A stretch of 64,000 nucleotides of DNA from Phyllobacterium zundukense. GTDB taxonomy: Bacteria > Pseudomonadota > Alphaproteobacteria > Rhizobiales > Rhizobiaceae. Below, one piece after another: positions 8,640-18,918 of the stretch. A program made the translations under genes and the position numbers. The stretch is from NCBI RefSeq assembly GCF_002764115.1, contig NZ_CP017940.1:3260501-3324500 (forward strand), given 5' to 3'. Within the stretch, counting starts at the first letter, position 1. Each line of letters opens with the position of its first letter. Under the pieces are notes generated by a model. That model was not told the DNA's origin. It worked only from the letters and a program-made list of their open reading frames with translations, and did not search any database.

Positions 8640-9677
8640 TCATATTTCGTTCTCGGGCGTTTTCGTCACGCGGCCCCTGCGGCGCCAAATATCCGACTGC
8701 CCAGCGCCGCGAGCGGTTTTCCCGGCGACTCCCCTGTCTGCGATGCGCGCCATCTGACGCGGATCATGACTGACGAAATCCGGCATCCGCTCGGAGGCAA
8801 TGCGCACGATGCGCTCGATCAGTTCATGTGCGCAGGCCGATAGTGGACGGGCGGCGGCAGAAAAGATCGCCCAGAAGAAGGGAATATTGACATCCAGCGG
8901 GCGAATCGCGACCGGCGCCGATTGCAGGCCGAAGGCCGTCGCCGGCTCGATGATCGCTACACCCAGACCAGTCGACGCTATCTGCACGGCATTCATGGCC
9001 GCATTGGTTGCTATCACGCGCTTGGGCTGCACTTTTGCGGCTTCTAGTGCCTGGTCGACGTGATGGCGCAGACGAAACGGATTGGCCATAGTCACTAGCG
9101 TACGATCGGCGATATCGGCGATTGAAATGACCGCTTGAGCCGCGAGCGGATCGTGAGGCGCGACTGCGGCTACGCACCGCCCCTCAAAGAAGCCCTGCAC
9201 CTCAAGACCCGGTTGATCGGCGGGCAGCGATGTCACGCAGAAGTCCGCAGTTCGGGCAAGGACCGACTGCACAGCCGCCTCCGCCGGCATGCTGCGAAGA
9301 TGGATTACGTGCGGCAGCCGGTCTTCCGATAATTCCGCGAGCGCCAGCGGAATGATACCGCTGGCGAAAGCCGGCGTTGCAGCAAGCTCGATCGGCTCAG
9401 GCTCCCTCGCGGCAATCGCTTTCGCCCGATCCCGCAAATGGCCTATACCGCTGACGAAACGCTCGGCATCGTCATGAAATGCGATACCTTGGTCGGTTGG
9501 GGCGATCTTGGGGCCATTCCGCTCGAACAACGGAAAGCCGAGTGAGGTTTCCAGATCCTGTATTAGACGCGTGACCTGCGACTGGGAACGATCAAGCAGA
9601 CGGGCGGCGCCGGTTATACTACCGGTCGACATGACTGCCAGAAACGTTTCCAGGTCGCGGATTTCCATCGGTACCAT
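8640..9677 (-). CDS. LysR-family regulator of the transport/opine cluster
   Basis: A 345-residue LysR-type regulator. The N-terminal winged helix-turn-helix (MEIRDLETFLAVMSTGSITGA, DRSQSQVTRLIQDLE) occupies about residues 4-65, and the effector-binding domain runs to about 300. A ~40-residue Arg-rich tail is longer than usual. The ATG at 9677 follows AAGGA; another ATG at 9668 is possible. It is divergent from the opine-dehydrogenase-like gene at 9898 and upstream of the ABC operon, a position from which LysR proteins commonly control both neighbours. An imperfect palindrome just before its start is a candidate operator. Confidence 0.88.
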   Translation of the reverse strand: MVPMEIRDLETFLAVMSTGSITGAARLLDRSQSQVTRLIQDLETSLGFPLFERNGPKIAPTDQGIAFHDDAERFVSGIGHLRDRAKAIAAREPEPIELAATPAFASGIIPLALAELSEDRLPHVIHLRSMPAEAAVQSVLARTADFCVTSLPADQPGLEVQGFFEGRCVAAVAPHDPLAAQAVISIADIADRTLVTMANPFRLRHHVDQALEAAKVQPKRVIATNAAMNAVQIASTGLGVAIIEPATAFGLQSAPVAIRPLDVNIPFFWAIFSAAARPLSACAHELIERIVRIASERMPDFVSHDPRQMARIADRGVAGKTARGAGQSDIWRRRGRVTKTPENEI

Positions 9678-9685
9678 GCATTCCT

Positions 9686-9710
9686 TGCATTATGACAGTG
9701 ATATAGTGCA
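9686..9710. promoter_or_regulatory. Imperfect inverted repeat, candidate LysR operator
   Basis: TGCATTAT at 9686-9693 and ATAGTGCA at 9703-9710 are complementary at seven of eight positions around a 9-base spacer. The site lies between the divergent LysR and opine-dehydrogenase genes, immediately before the LysR start. The T-N-A dyad form suits a LysR binding site; assignment is inferred. Confidence 0.4.
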
Positions 9711-9897
9711 TAAAACGCATTCTGTGCGCTAGTGACAAAACACAAGTTTTCTTTGTTCGCCGTTCTCGTAGAAAAGTATTCGGGCGGGGCTCGGCAGCGG
9801 GAAAAATTGTGCCGGTATGGCGGTCGTTACTCGGGTATAAAATGCTGCGAATTGTATGGCGCAAGGCAAACGAGACGAGGAAAAGGGAAGCAGATCG

Positions 9898-10965
9898 ATG
9901 CGGATTGGTATTCTCGGTGCGCGCGCAATCGCCTTCGGTATGGCGGCATTCCTTGCCAAAGCCGGTCACGAGCCGGTTCTATGGTCTCCGTCCGGCGCAC
10001 GTGTCCGAAAGCTCGCCGCGGGCGCTTTGCTTACCGCAACGGGTGCGGTCGAGTTTTCCGGCCGGGTTAAGGTCGCCCACAATTGCGCCGAAGCAGTCTC
10101 CGGGACCGATGCGATCATCATCGCCCTGCCCGCTAACGGTCATCGCTTGGTCTTTGATTCCGCACTGCCGCACCTCAAATCTGGCCAGCCCGTGATCATT
10201 AGTTCACACACCTCCTTCGGTGCGCTCTATTTGTCGAAGCGGTTGGCAGAGCGCGGTGTACGGTTACCCATCATTGTCTGGGGCACGACCCTTTTGACCG
10301 GCCGCCAACAATTGGATGGAGTTAGCGTTTCGGTCAATACAATACGTCAAAAGGTCGACGTCGCGACCCTGCCAAAATCCACGGGGGCCGAGGGCACCGC
10401 CATTTGCACCGAGCTCTTCGGCGACCGTTTCGTCGAACGCGATGGGCTTCTCGCCATCGCGCTATCGAACCTCAACCCGCAGAACCATCTTGGTATCGCG
10501 CTTCTCAACTTGACCCGTATGGAGCAGGGTGAGACATGGGGACAGGGCGAACACGTCACCCCCGCCGTGGGGAACTTGATTGAGGCGCTTGACCTTGAAC
10601 GGCTCCGGATAGCCGAGAGCTTCGGACTTTCTGTCCGTACGGTGCAGGAACATTTTTCGCTCTCTTTCCACGTGCCGATGGGCACTGTTTCGGAGATGAA
10701 CCAGCAGATGCACCGCGAGGGTCGCGGCGGCTTCGGGCCCGCGACCGCTGACAGCAGATATATCTACGAGGACGTGCCCTTCGGACTCGTACCGACCAGC
10801 CTTCTTGGCCGCATTGCCGGCCGGCCTGCGCTGCTGCACGAAGCCGGCACCAGCCTGTTATCGGCGGCGGTGGGCCGCAATCTTGTCGCCGACAACGACC
10901 TGTTGCCGGATCTGGCACTCGACAAGCTTTCGGCGACAGCCCTCACGACACTCTGCGAAGAGTGA
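9898..10965 (+). CDS. Octopine/nopaline dehydrogenase family protein
   Basis: A 355-residue NAD(P)-dependent dehydrogenase of the opine dehydrogenase family. The N-terminal Rossmann start MRIGILGARAIAFGMA departs slightly from GxGxxG (GARAIAFG). The C-terminal helical domain carries the family hallmark around NPQNHLGIALLN, then GETWGQGEH and YIYEDVPFGLVP. Family members make or oxidise opines, secondary amines formed from an amino acid and a keto acid. The frame opens at 9856, but the ATG at 9898 is preferred because a GGGAAG-type site precedes it. It is divergent from the LysR gene and adjacent to the amine-type ABC operon, so it probably acts catabolically on the same compound. Confidence 0.85.
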   Translation: MRIGILGARAIAFGMAAFLAKAGHEPVLWSPSGARVRKLAAGALLTATGAVEFSGRVKVAHNCAEAVSGTDAIIIALPANGHRLVFDSALPHLKSGQPVIISSHTSFGALYLSKRLAERGVRLPIIVWGTTLLTGRQQLDGVSVSVNTIRQKVDVATLPKSTGAEGTAICTELFGDRFVERDGLLAIALSNLNPQNHLGIALLNLTRMEQGETWGQGEHVTPAVGNLIEALDLERLRIAESFGLSVRTVQEHFSLSFHVPMGTVSEMNQQMHREGRGGFGPATADSRYIYEDVPFGLVPTSLLGRIAGRPALLHEAGTSLLSAAVGRNLVADNDLLPDLALDKLSATALTTLCEE

Positions 10966-11457
10966 CCCACCGCGTAAAAGGGCCGCTTACGTCCCGACCG
11001 ATGCAGCACCCACGGCTTCGCGTTTGCCTGCAATTCTACAGCGAACGAATTCGCAACATCGAGAGCTGTTTAGCGTTTAGCGCGGAAGGACAAAGATTCA
11101 GCTTCCAAGGTGGTTAGATGTCCAATTTTGCGCAAGCTCCGCCTCCTTCGTGCCCCCGAGGAAATCATTCTTGAATGCAAATCGGAATGAGTGATTTCCA
11201 ATGGGCGCTTTGAGCGGCTTCGAACTACCGAGTCACTTAATGCGGCATTTGAGAGTGCGGTTCCACACAAGCCATTATGCGACTTTCGCAGCACAGACCG
11301 AGAACATGTCGTCGATGGATCGTTCAATTTGATTTTGGCATAGGTCCGCAGTGGATCCGTACATTTCACATAGTTCGTTCCGCGTAAATGCTAATTGTTG
11401 CAGGCTCCTGATCTCTGGGCGGGCATTTGCTGTGCCCGTTTTGGCGCGGTGTCAGGT
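10966..11457. other. Gene-free stretch of about 490 bases
   Basis: Between the opine-dehydrogenase-like gene and the flavodoxin gene. A minus-strand frame at 11070-11369 has no known domain, an unusual Ser/Arg-rich composition and no clear ribosome binding site. The stretch is more A+T rich than its neighbours and looks like decayed DNA. Confidence 0.5.
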
Positions 11458-12054
11458 TCAATCAACACTCTTCAGGCTGCCAAGCCACTCCATGACCCGC
11501 GTTACCGTCTGTCGCTCCTGCGGCGCCTGCATGGAGAAGCCATCGACTATCCGGGCTCGCGGCGCGTGCTGGCGCACGACCGCAAGACTGTTTCCGAGGC
11601 CGTAGCCGCCGTGGGTGATGAAGGGGATCAAAGTCTTTCCCGAAAGATCAAGGGCGGTTAGAAACGACCGGATAACCGGGGGCGCCGTTTCGCCCCAAAT
11701 CGGGAAGCCTAGGAATAGTGTCTGATACGACGCGACACCCACGACCGTGGTTTTCAGCGGCGGTTCATAGCCATTGTTACGTTCCTGGCGCGCCTGCTCG
11801 ACCATCTCGAAGTAATCATCGGGGTAAGGCCGCTCGGGTTCGATCTCGAACAGGTTGGCCGGCAGCGTCCGGCTGATCTGGCCTGCAATGACGCGTGTGT
11901 TCCCGCTCCGCGAAAAATAAGCCACAAGTGACTTGCCGTCTGCGCGCCGCGCGGCCTCAGTTGGAGAGACGGACGCCGTTCCACCTGCTGTGAGAGACAA
12001 TAGCAGCGACGTCATGAGGATCTCTCTTCGTGTCGGATTTTCAGAATCTGTCAC
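11458..12054 (-). CDS. Secreted flavodoxin
   Basis: A 198-residue protein with an N-terminal export signal (TRREILMTSLLLSLTAGG, Tat-like) followed by a flavodoxin domain. The phosphate-binding loop is YFSRSGNTR, followed by later flavin loops such as FLGFPIWGETAP and ITHGGYGLG. It should bind FMN and carry one or two electrons in the periplasm. It lies 19 bases downstream of the aldo/keto reductase gene on the same strand, a pairing seen in related clusters with cupin and CMD proteins. The redox partner is unknown. Confidence 0.85.
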   Translation of the reverse strand: MTDSENPTRREILMTSLLLSLTAGGTASVSPTEAARRADGKSLVAYFSRSGNTRVIAGQISRTLPANLFEIEPERPYPDDYFEMVEQARQERNNGYEPPLKTTVVGVASYQTLFLGFPIWGETAPPVIRSFLTALDLSGKTLIPFITHGGYGLGNSLAVVRQHAPRARIVDGFSMQAPQERQTVTRVMEWLGSLKSVD

Positions 12055-12073
12055 CGTTCGTCCCTCCTTACAA

Positions 12074-13269
<1,196 letters not shown>

Positions 13270-13291
13270 TTAGATGAGCTAACAAATACAG

Positions 13292-14182
13292 ATGCAAAAC
13301 TTTAACGACCTTGCCGCATTTGCGACCGTTGCCAGGGAACGGAGCTTCACACGCGCCGCCGCCAAACTTGGCGTCTCGCCCTCGGCCCTCAGCCAAACCA
13401 TCCGCAATCTCGAGGAGCGATTAGGCCTGCGGCTTCTGACCCGCACCACGCGCAGCGTCGCATCGACGGAGGCTGGCGAACGCTTGCTGCGTACCGTCGC
13501 ACCGCGTTTCGAAGAAATCGAAGCTGAACTGGCCGCCTTGAGCGAGCTTCGCGAGAAACCTGCCGGCACAGTTCGCATTACTGCCGGCGAGCATCCTGCG
13601 ATCTCTGTTCTGCAACCCGCTCTCAAACGCTTCCTGCCCGAGTATCCGGATATCCAAATTGAAATCATCATCGACTACGGTCTGACCGATATCGTCTCTG
13701 AGGGCTACGACGCCGGGGTTCGCATGGGCGAGCAAGTTGCAAAAGACATGATCGCCGTGCGCATCGGACCGGATATGCGGATGGCGGTCGTCGGATCACC
13801 TGCGTATTTTGAGCAATATTCGCTGCCGCAGACACCGCAAGATCTTGCCGCGCACAAGTGCATCAATATTCGGCTTCCGACCTATGGCGGGCTATTTCCC
13901 TGGGGCCTCGAGAAGGATGATCGGGAGGTCAAGGTGCGTGGAGAAGGACAGCTCGTCTTTAACAGTCTCGGCATGAGATTAAGTTCAGCATTGGACGGTC
14001 TTGGGGTCGCCTATATACCCGAAGATCAGGTCCTTCCTTACATCGCCGAGGGTCAATTGGTGCGGGTTCTGGAGGATTGGTGCCCGAAATTCCCCGGTTA
14101 TCACCTCTACTATCCCAGTCGGCGGCACTCCTCGCCCGCCCTGACGCTGCTTATCGAAAATCTCCGCTATCGCGGGAATTGA
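13292..14182 (+). CDS. LysR-family regulator beside the aldo/keto reductase
   Basis: A 296-residue LysR regulator. The winged HTH (FNDLAAFATVARERSFTRAA, LGVSPSALSQTIRNLE) spans about residues 3-62 and is followed by a substrate-binding domain (VRITAGEHPAISVL, LDGLGVAYIPEDQV). It is transcribed divergently from the aldo/keto reductase-flavodoxin pair, the usual arrangement for a regulator of those genes. The ATG at 13292 gives a normal N-terminus. If the reductase is truly broken, this regulator may have lost part of its purpose. Confidence 0.88.
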   Translation: MQNFNDLAAFATVARERSFTRAAAKLGVSPSALSQTIRNLEERLGLRLLTRTTRSVASTEAGERLLRTVAPRFEEIEAELAALSELREKPAGTVRITAGEHPAISVLQPALKRFLPEYPDIQIEIIIDYGLTDIVSEGYDAGVRMGEQVAKDMIAVRIGPDMRMAVVGSPAYFEQYSLPQTPQDLAAHKCINIRLPTYGGLFPWGLEKDDREVKVRGEGQLVFNSLGMRLSSALDGLGVAYIPEDQVLPYIAEGQLVRVLEDWCPKFPGYHLYYPSRRHSSPALTLLIENLRYRGN

Positions 14183-14258
14183 CGCGGCTCGCCCAGACGC
14201 GCCGGTCAGGCCTAATGGCATGACCATACAGGGCGGAAGCACCTAGTTGCGGGGCACT

Positions 14259-15671
14259 CTAGCGCCGTGATTGCCCGCTAAGAGCAAAAACCTCAACGGC
14301 GCTTTCACGTCCGCGCACCTGCACCGACCCCATAGCGACCGCATCACCGCAGTTTGAACGCGCGGCCTCGAAAGTAGGGCCGCTGATCAGGCAGTCAGTA
14401 TCAAATTCCTTGTTAAGCCTTTCGAGCCGCTGAGCCAAATTCACGGTATCGCCATATAACGTGTATGTGTGGCGTTCCTCACCCCCGACGGTGCCGGCGG
14501 CCACCGGCCCGGTGGCTATACCGATCCGTAGACGGATCCGGTGGCCGTCGAATTCGCGTCCAGAAACGAGATAAAGGAGATCGCGAGCAGCATCGACCGC
14601 GCGCGCCGGATGGTCCTCGGCGGGAAGAGGTGCGTTGAACGCTGCAATTAATGCATCGCTGATATAGTTTACGACAACCCCGCCCCGGTCGTCGACAATC
14701 GATGTCGCTGCGCTGAAAAAGCTATTGAGCATTCCGATCACGCGCGGGGGCGACAAGGTCTCCGATAGGCGCGTGAAGCCTTCGATGTCGGCGAAGAGGA
14801 TCGTCGCTGCGCGCTGCTGAGGTGCCAGTTGCCCGGCCTGGATGAGCTGCTCGGCCACTTGTGGCGGGACATAACGGCCAAAAATCCGCTGGATCCGGGT
14901 TCGCTCGGCCTCGGCGGCGGCATTTGCTCGAACTACATTGCGCGCGCGGTGGACAGCCAGCGCCGCTATACACGTAACAAGCCCGATCACCACTCCCTCG
15001 ATCATGCGAACCGGAATGCCGAGGAAGTCGGGACTGAGGATGACCTCAAGCACATCCGCGCGCGAGGGCGAAGCCGGCAGATCTCCGAGACTGACGATGC
15101 GCTCCATGCCCAACATGATCCATGTGGTGGCGCCGGCAAGACCGATTACGGCACAAAGTCCAGTCCATATGACCAGCGCCGGGGATAGCGCCAGAATAGA
15201 GGTCGCCAGGATTACGTAGTAATATTCGGTGCGACTGGAGAGAAAGACGAGGTTCTGAGGAACATTATCCCCACTGCTCAGCGGCGCGAAGGCAAGTATG
15301 GCACTCGCGGCCGCCGCATCGAATGCGAACAGGACGAAGCGGGCCATGCGTTCATATCGGCTATTGACCAGCCGCAGCGGAATCAGACCGATCGCAGCGG
15401 TCACCAGGATTGCGCCCGCCACGTAGACGTTATTTGGATACCCATAGATCGCCAGGTAGAAGAAAGCGATCGCAACGAGGGCGCAGCTTCGGCCGATAAC
15501 GGCGAGCCAGAATCCATTGCGTTCCGCGTCAGCGAGGGCGGCGGAGGCGGAGGTCTGGTGTAGGTCCAAGCGCGTTAGGTTAGGTATTTCGATACTCCTC
15601 GGCAGCGCGATCAACCCTAGACAGAATTCGAGCCTGCTGCGTTTGGACATCCACATGGGCATTAACAGCAT
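14259..15671 (-). CDS. Membrane-bound class III adenylate/guanylate cyclase
   Basis: About 470 residues from the earliest start. About five or six hydrophobic segments (residues 57-240) precede a linker helix (IFGRYVPPQVAEQL, 264-276) and a class III cyclase domain. Metal-binding Asp lies in FADIEGF (D295) and ISDALIAAF (D339), and TYTLYGDTVNLAQRLE at 402-417 is the substrate-pocket strand. The first specificity position, usually Lys, is Asn here (VVNYISD), so cAMP versus cGMP is uncertain. The start is unclear: the ATG at 15671 overlaps the upstream gene by 92 bases, and a TTG near LDLHQTSAS may be used instead. It follows cytochrome b and cytochrome P460 genes on the same strand. Confidence 0.85.
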   Translation of the reverse strand: MLLMPMWMSKRSRLEFCLGLIALPRSIEIPNLTRLDLHQTSASAALADAERNGFWLAVIGRSCALVAIAFFYLAIYGYPNNVYVAGAILVTAAIGLIPLRLVNSRYERMARFVLFAFDAAAASAILAFAPLSSGDNVPQNLVFLSSRTEYYYVILATSILALSPALVIWTGLCAVIGLAGATTWIMLGMERIVSLGDLPASPSRADVLEVILSPDFLGIPVRMIEGVVIGLVTCIAALAVHRARNVVRANAAAEAERTRIQRIFGRYVPPQVAEQLIQAGQLAPQQRAATILFADIEGFTRLSETLSPPRVIGMLNSFFSAATSIVDDRGGVVVNYISDALIAAFNAPLPAEDHPARAVDAARDLLYLVSGREFDGHRIRLRIGIATGPVAAGTVGGEERHTYTLYGDTVNLAQRLERLNKEFDTDCLISGPTFEAARSNCGDAVAMGSVQVRGRESAVEVFALSGQSRR

Positions 15672-16353
15672 CGCAGAGATTTTTGCGCTTCCTGCGCTGA
15701 ACCCAGTTCATGGCATGGTAGGTCAGGAACATGTAAAGCCCGGCGATCGCGATGCAGTGGATGAAAAAGCCTGCGACTGACTCTTCGAAATTCCACCAGT
15801 CGAGCGTCATCTGCATGGAGAGCTTTGTACCGATGGCCAGCTCGAACGAACTCCAGACCCCATGGGTCGCAACAAGGACAGCTATCACCCGCAGGACAAG
15901 CCTCCGTATGGCGTTGGGTTTTGAAACGCCGGGCAGCTTGCGTGCCACACCCATGATCATCGGCCAGCGCAAACCCAGGTGGACGGATAGGATCACCAGG
16001 ACCCAGTATGCTGCCAGCGTATGGATCTGCCGCACGGCGAAGCCGCCATAGGCCGACATGATACCGGACAGCGCATTGGAAATGAGCGCGCTGGTTACGA
16101 GCAACGCCAGCATCGCAACAAGCAGCAGAAACGTCACCGCGATGTTGAACCGTCGGCGCGCTTCGCGATGGGTCTTCGGAATCGTACCATACCAGCGGCG
16201 ATTGAAAATATTGTGCACGATGACCAGCAGGAACATCGCGGTTCCGGCCACCTCATGGGCGATGTTGCCGAGCCACCAATAGGAGAGACCGAACAGCAGC
16301 AGGCCAGCGGCTATGAAATCGAATACCAGTCGACAAACGAAAACGCGGCTCAA
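15580..16353 (-). CDS. Membrane cytochrome b of DUF4405 type
   Basis: A 257-residue inner-membrane protein with about six hydrophobic segments. Four histidines lie in membrane segments: H33 and H47 (NIAHEVAG, IVHNIFN), and H111 and H125 (QIHTLAAY, LSVHLGLRW). Two pairs spaced 14 residues apart are what a bis-haem b four-helix bundle needs. DUF4405 proteins are thought to move electrons across or along the membrane. It begins 17 bases after the cytochrome P460 stop and overlaps the likely start of the cyclase gene, so all three are translated from one message. Confidence 0.8.
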   Translation of the reverse strand: MSRVFVCRLVFDFIAAGLLLFGLSYWWLGNIAHEVAGTAMFLLVIVHNIFNRRWYGTIPKTHREARRRFNIAVTFLLLVAMLALLVTSALISNALSGIMSAYGGFAVRQIHTLAAYWVLVILSVHLGLRWPMIMGVARKLPGVSKPNAIRRLVLRVIAVLVATHGVWSSFELAIGTKLSMQMTLDWWNFEESVAGFFIHCIAIAGLYMFLTYHAMNWVQRRKRKNLCDAVNAHVDVQTQQARILSRVDRAAEEYRNT

Positions 16354-16370
16354 ACGCTTGGCCTCCCACC

Positions 16371-16859
16371 CTACTCGACCGGAGTGCCGTTAAACCGGGG
16401 GATGCGATAGGCCGTGTAAAGGTAATCGCTACTTTCCTGGCTGCGATGACACGACTGACAGCGTGCGGTGTTTTCGTCCATGTTGATCGACTTGTCCGGC
16501 CAGAACCATTGGAATTGCCAGTCGGCGGTGCGGCGGTTCTCCTCATAGTCCGCACCAAAGCCTTCGCCCTTTTGCATGACGAAGTACCGATAGAGCTCGC
16601 CATCACGGTGATCGACCAGCACAAAATGCGTGCCCGCCGGAATCGGCTGGCCGCTCTTGACGGCCTCGATAGCCGCAGGCGTCGTCATGATGTGTTCCAT
16701 GACATTGCCGCGCTTGACAGTCGTGTAGTGCACCAGCCCATCGAGGTCGGGAAACTTGACCCGGTTGGTTTCTGCATGGACTTGCCAACCGACCAGAGAA
16801 ACGGCGCAGGCGGCAAAGGCACTCAATGCAAGTGGAATTGTAAAAATCTTCAAGAGCAA
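16371..16859 (-). CDS. Periplasmic cytochrome P460-family protein
   Basis: A 162-residue secreted protein with a Sec signal ([18 protein letters not shown], cleavage near residue 29) and one c-type haem site, C134-Q-S-C137-H138. The body fits the cytochrome P460 family ([36 protein letters not shown]), whose members oxidise hydroxylamine or bind NO. The special lysine crosslink of true P460 cannot be assigned without alignment. First gene of a unit with a membrane cytochrome b and a membrane cyclase. Confidence 0.8.
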   Translation of the reverse strand: MLLKIFTIPLALSAFAACAVSLVGWQVHAETNRVKFPDLDGLVHYTTVKRGNVMEHIMTTPAAIEAVKSGQPIPAGTHFVLVDHRDGELYRYFVMQKGEGFGADYEENRRTADWQFQWFWPDKSINMDENTARCQSCHRSQESSDYLYTAYRIPRFNGTPVE

Positions 16860-16896
16860 GCTCGCTTTGGGTTCGGAGAAAAAATGGGGTGGTCAA

Positions 16897-16917
16897 CAGG
16901 CCGCCGCTGGCGGCCTG
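16897..16917 (-). terminator. Hairpin after the cupin operon
   Basis: A perfect 9-bp stem (CAGGCCGCC and GGCGGCCTG) with a three-base loop lies 24 bases downstream of the cupin stop. On the minus strand it is followed after about 12 bases by a T run, so termination is likely but not textbook. It would separate the cupin operon from the cytochrome P460 unit. Confidence 0.5.
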
Positions 16918-16940
16918 CGGCGGTTTCGCTTGGCTGGCGA

Positions 16941-17411
16941 TCAACGCTCGTACTGCTCGTCGGAAACTTGCTCCATCCATTCGACAGTTTTTCCGTCGAG
17001 CGCTTCAGAGAAAGCGATATGGCTCATTCCGACCGTGGCGCTTGCACCATGCCAATGCTTCACGCCGGGCGGAATCCAGACGGTATCACCGGGCCGGATC
17101 TCCTGAACGGCGCCATCCCAGTTCTGCACGCGGCCGATGCCCGTCGTTACGATCAGCGTCTGACCAAGTGGATGCGTGTGCCAGGCGGTTCGTGCTCCCG
17201 GCTCGAAAGTGACGGTTCCGCCGCTTATCCGCGCCGCTCCACTTCCCTTAAAGCGTGAGTCGATGCGGACGGAACCCGTGAAACTCTCGGCGGAGCCTAT
17301 AGTGGACGGTTGCGATCCGGCGCGCGTCACCGCGATCGCCTGATCGGACTGAGCCGAGGCGACCGAAGCGGCGAGGACAAGGGAGGTGATTGTTAAGGCC
17401 TGGCGTTTCAC
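16941..17411 (-). CDS. Secreted cupin-domain protein
   Basis: A 156-residue single-domain cupin. The frame extends to 17453, but the GTG at 17411 is chosen: AAGGA lies five bases before it and it yields a clean signal peptide ([20 protein letters not shown]). Cupin motif 1 is [11 protein letters not shown], with His-x-His but Gln in place of the usual Glu; motif 2 is [12 protein letters not shown]. Metal binding is therefore likely with an altered ligand set. It is the last gene of an operon with a CMD protein and hydrolases. A close paralogue lacking a signal peptide is encoded at 29858-30259. Confidence 0.82.
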   Translation of the reverse strand: MKRQALTITSLVLAASVASAQSDQAIAVTRAGSQPSTIGSAESFTGSVRIDSRFKGSGAARISGGTVTFEPGARTAWHTHPLGQTLIVTTGIGRVQNWDGAVQEIRPGDTVWIPPGVKHWHGASATVGMSHIAFSEALDGKTVEWMEQVSDEQYER

Positions 17412-17449
17412 TGCGTTCCTTTGGCGTTCTGCGGTTTGACGCGTCTGCG

Positions 17450-17869
17450 TCATTTCTTGAAGACTTCCTTGGCGACCGCGATCGCGGACACTGCGTTCGG
17501 CCAGCCCGAATAGAATGCGAGATGGGTGATCGTCTCAACCAGTTCCGTCTCGGTGACACCGTTGCGCTTGGCGATGGCAAGGTGCGAACGAAGCTGGTCG
17601 GGGCGGTTCATGGCGACAAGCGCGCTGACAGTCGCCAGGCTTCGATCCCGTTTGGAAAGCTCCGGACGCTCCCAGATGTCGCCATACAGTACCTCGTCCG
17701 TCAGTTCGGCCATCTTTGGTGCGATATCGCCATACAGTTGCTGGGCGCGCGACGGCTGCTGGGGGGTGGTTGCATCGGACGCGGCGGGTGTCTGATCTTG
17801 GGCGTACGCGGGAACCGCCATGGCGCCCAGAAACAGAACAAGGAGTGACATATTGCTGAGAAATTTCAT
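17450..17869 (-). CDS. Secreted carboxymuconolactone decarboxylase-like protein
   Basis: A 139-residue protein with a Sec signal peptide ([23 protein letters not shown]) and a CMD-fold domain ([37 protein letters not shown]). No CxxC motif is present, so it is of decarboxylase rather than AhpD type. The ATG at 17869 is preferred over 17881 because GGAG lies about eight bases before it. It sits 38 bases from the cupin start in the same operon; cupin and CMD proteins are frequent neighbours, but their joint reaction is not established here. Confidence 0.8.
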   Translation of the reverse strand: MKFLSNMSLLVLFLGAMAVPAYAQDQTPAASDATTPQQPSRAQQLYGDIAPKMAELTDEVLYGDIWERPELSKRDRSLATVSALVAMNRPDQLRSHLAIAKRNGVTETELVETITHLAFYSGWPNAVSAIAVAKEVFKK

Positions 17870-17910
17870 TGGATACTCCATTCCATCGGTAAAGATATGG
17901 GGCCGACGGG

Positions 17911-18918
17911 TTATGAGCGGTCGGAAACAAGGGTTCGGGCAAAAAACGGCGTCAGCTTGTCCATTGCGGCATCCACATATTTGGGAACCCAGTAGGTTTC
18001 GATATGTGTTGCGCCATCGATCTTGAACAGCTCCTTGTCCTTCGTGCCGGTGGCCTTGGCGAATGCATCCTCGCTCATGTACAAACTGTCGGCCTTGCTG
18101 CCCGCGATCATCAGAAGCGGCTTGTCGATCAGTTCGATCTGGTCGGTGGCATCCCAGCGCATCAGGTCCAGCAAACTGCTCATGGTGTACTTGAAGGTCG
18201 AGTTGGGGTGCGCGTGCGTCTTCCAGTAGTACTCGTAGCCCTGCCGATACATTTCAAACGGCAATTTGGCGATCTGCTCGTCCGTCAGATTGGCATCTCC
18301 CGCATAGAGAATTTTTCCGCCGGCCGCTTCCTGCGCGCGGGCATCTGAAACCTGCTGCAGGCGTTCCTGGATGGTGTCCAGTTGCGAATCCGCGAAGCCA
18401 TTGCGACGAACCCGTCCGGAGTTGAACATGCTCAACGTCGCGATTGACTCGTACCGCTTGTCGGTTTTCGCCGCGGCCAACGAATATCCACCGCCACCGC
18501 AGATGCCGAGCAGGCCCAGGCGCGCGACATCGACGCCCGAATAGCGGGTGATGAAGTCTGCCATACCGTGGATGTCCTCGATGCGGTATACGGGTTTGTC
18601 CACGCTACGCGGCTGGCCGGCGCTCGCGCCCTGATACGCGGCATCCGCGGTGATCGTGATATAGCCCTGTTCCGCCAGGCGCTGCGCATATAAACCCGCG
18701 ACCTGTTCCTTCACCCCGCCGTTCGGGTGCGCCACGACGATTGCAGGATATTTCTGCTGCGGATCGTAGTTTGCCGGCGTATAAACGTTGGCGGAAATGT
18801 CGAGGCCGTTGAGCTTGTACGTGACCGGGTGAATATTGACCTTGCCCGGCTCATTCTTCGTGATCGCGCCTTCATAGGTCAGCGTGAACGGGTTCTGCGT
18901 GTAGTCCGCGGCCCCCAC
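17911..18918 (-). CDS. Alpha/beta hydrolase (Cys nucleophile), N-terminus lost
   Basis: A 335-residue alpha/beta hydrolase. The nucleophile elbow reads G-I-C140-G-G-G-G, a cysteine as in dienelactone-hydrolase relatives, and a late THIETY histidine region is present. Relatives usually start with a signal peptide before the ADYTQNPFTLTYEG segment. Here that segment follows directly on the truncated upstream hydrolase, and only a GTG at 18918 is left as start. The exported protein may thus have become cytoplasmic, or may not be made. It is followed by the CMD and cupin genes. Confidence 0.75.
   Translation of the reverse strand: MGAADYTQNPFTLTYEGAITKNEPGKVNIHPVTYKLNGLDISANVYTPANYDPQQKYPAIVVAHPNGGVKEQVAGLYAQRLAEQGYITITADAAYQGASAGQPRSVDKPVYRIEDIHGMADFITRYSGVDVARLGLLGICGGGGYSLAAAKTDKRYESIATLSMFNSGRVRRNGFADSQLDTIQERLQQVSDARAQEAAGGKILYAGDANLTDEQIAKLPFEMYRQGYEYYWKTHAHPNSTFKYTMSSLLDLMRWDATDQIELIDKPLLMIAGSKADSLYMSEDAFAKATGTKDKELFKIDGATHIETYWVPKYVDAAMDKLTPFFARTLVSDRS

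Noticed and set aside
11070..11369. Minus-strand 99-aa frame in the gap before the flavodoxin
   Set aside because: No domain, no ribosome binding site; treated as decayed DNA.
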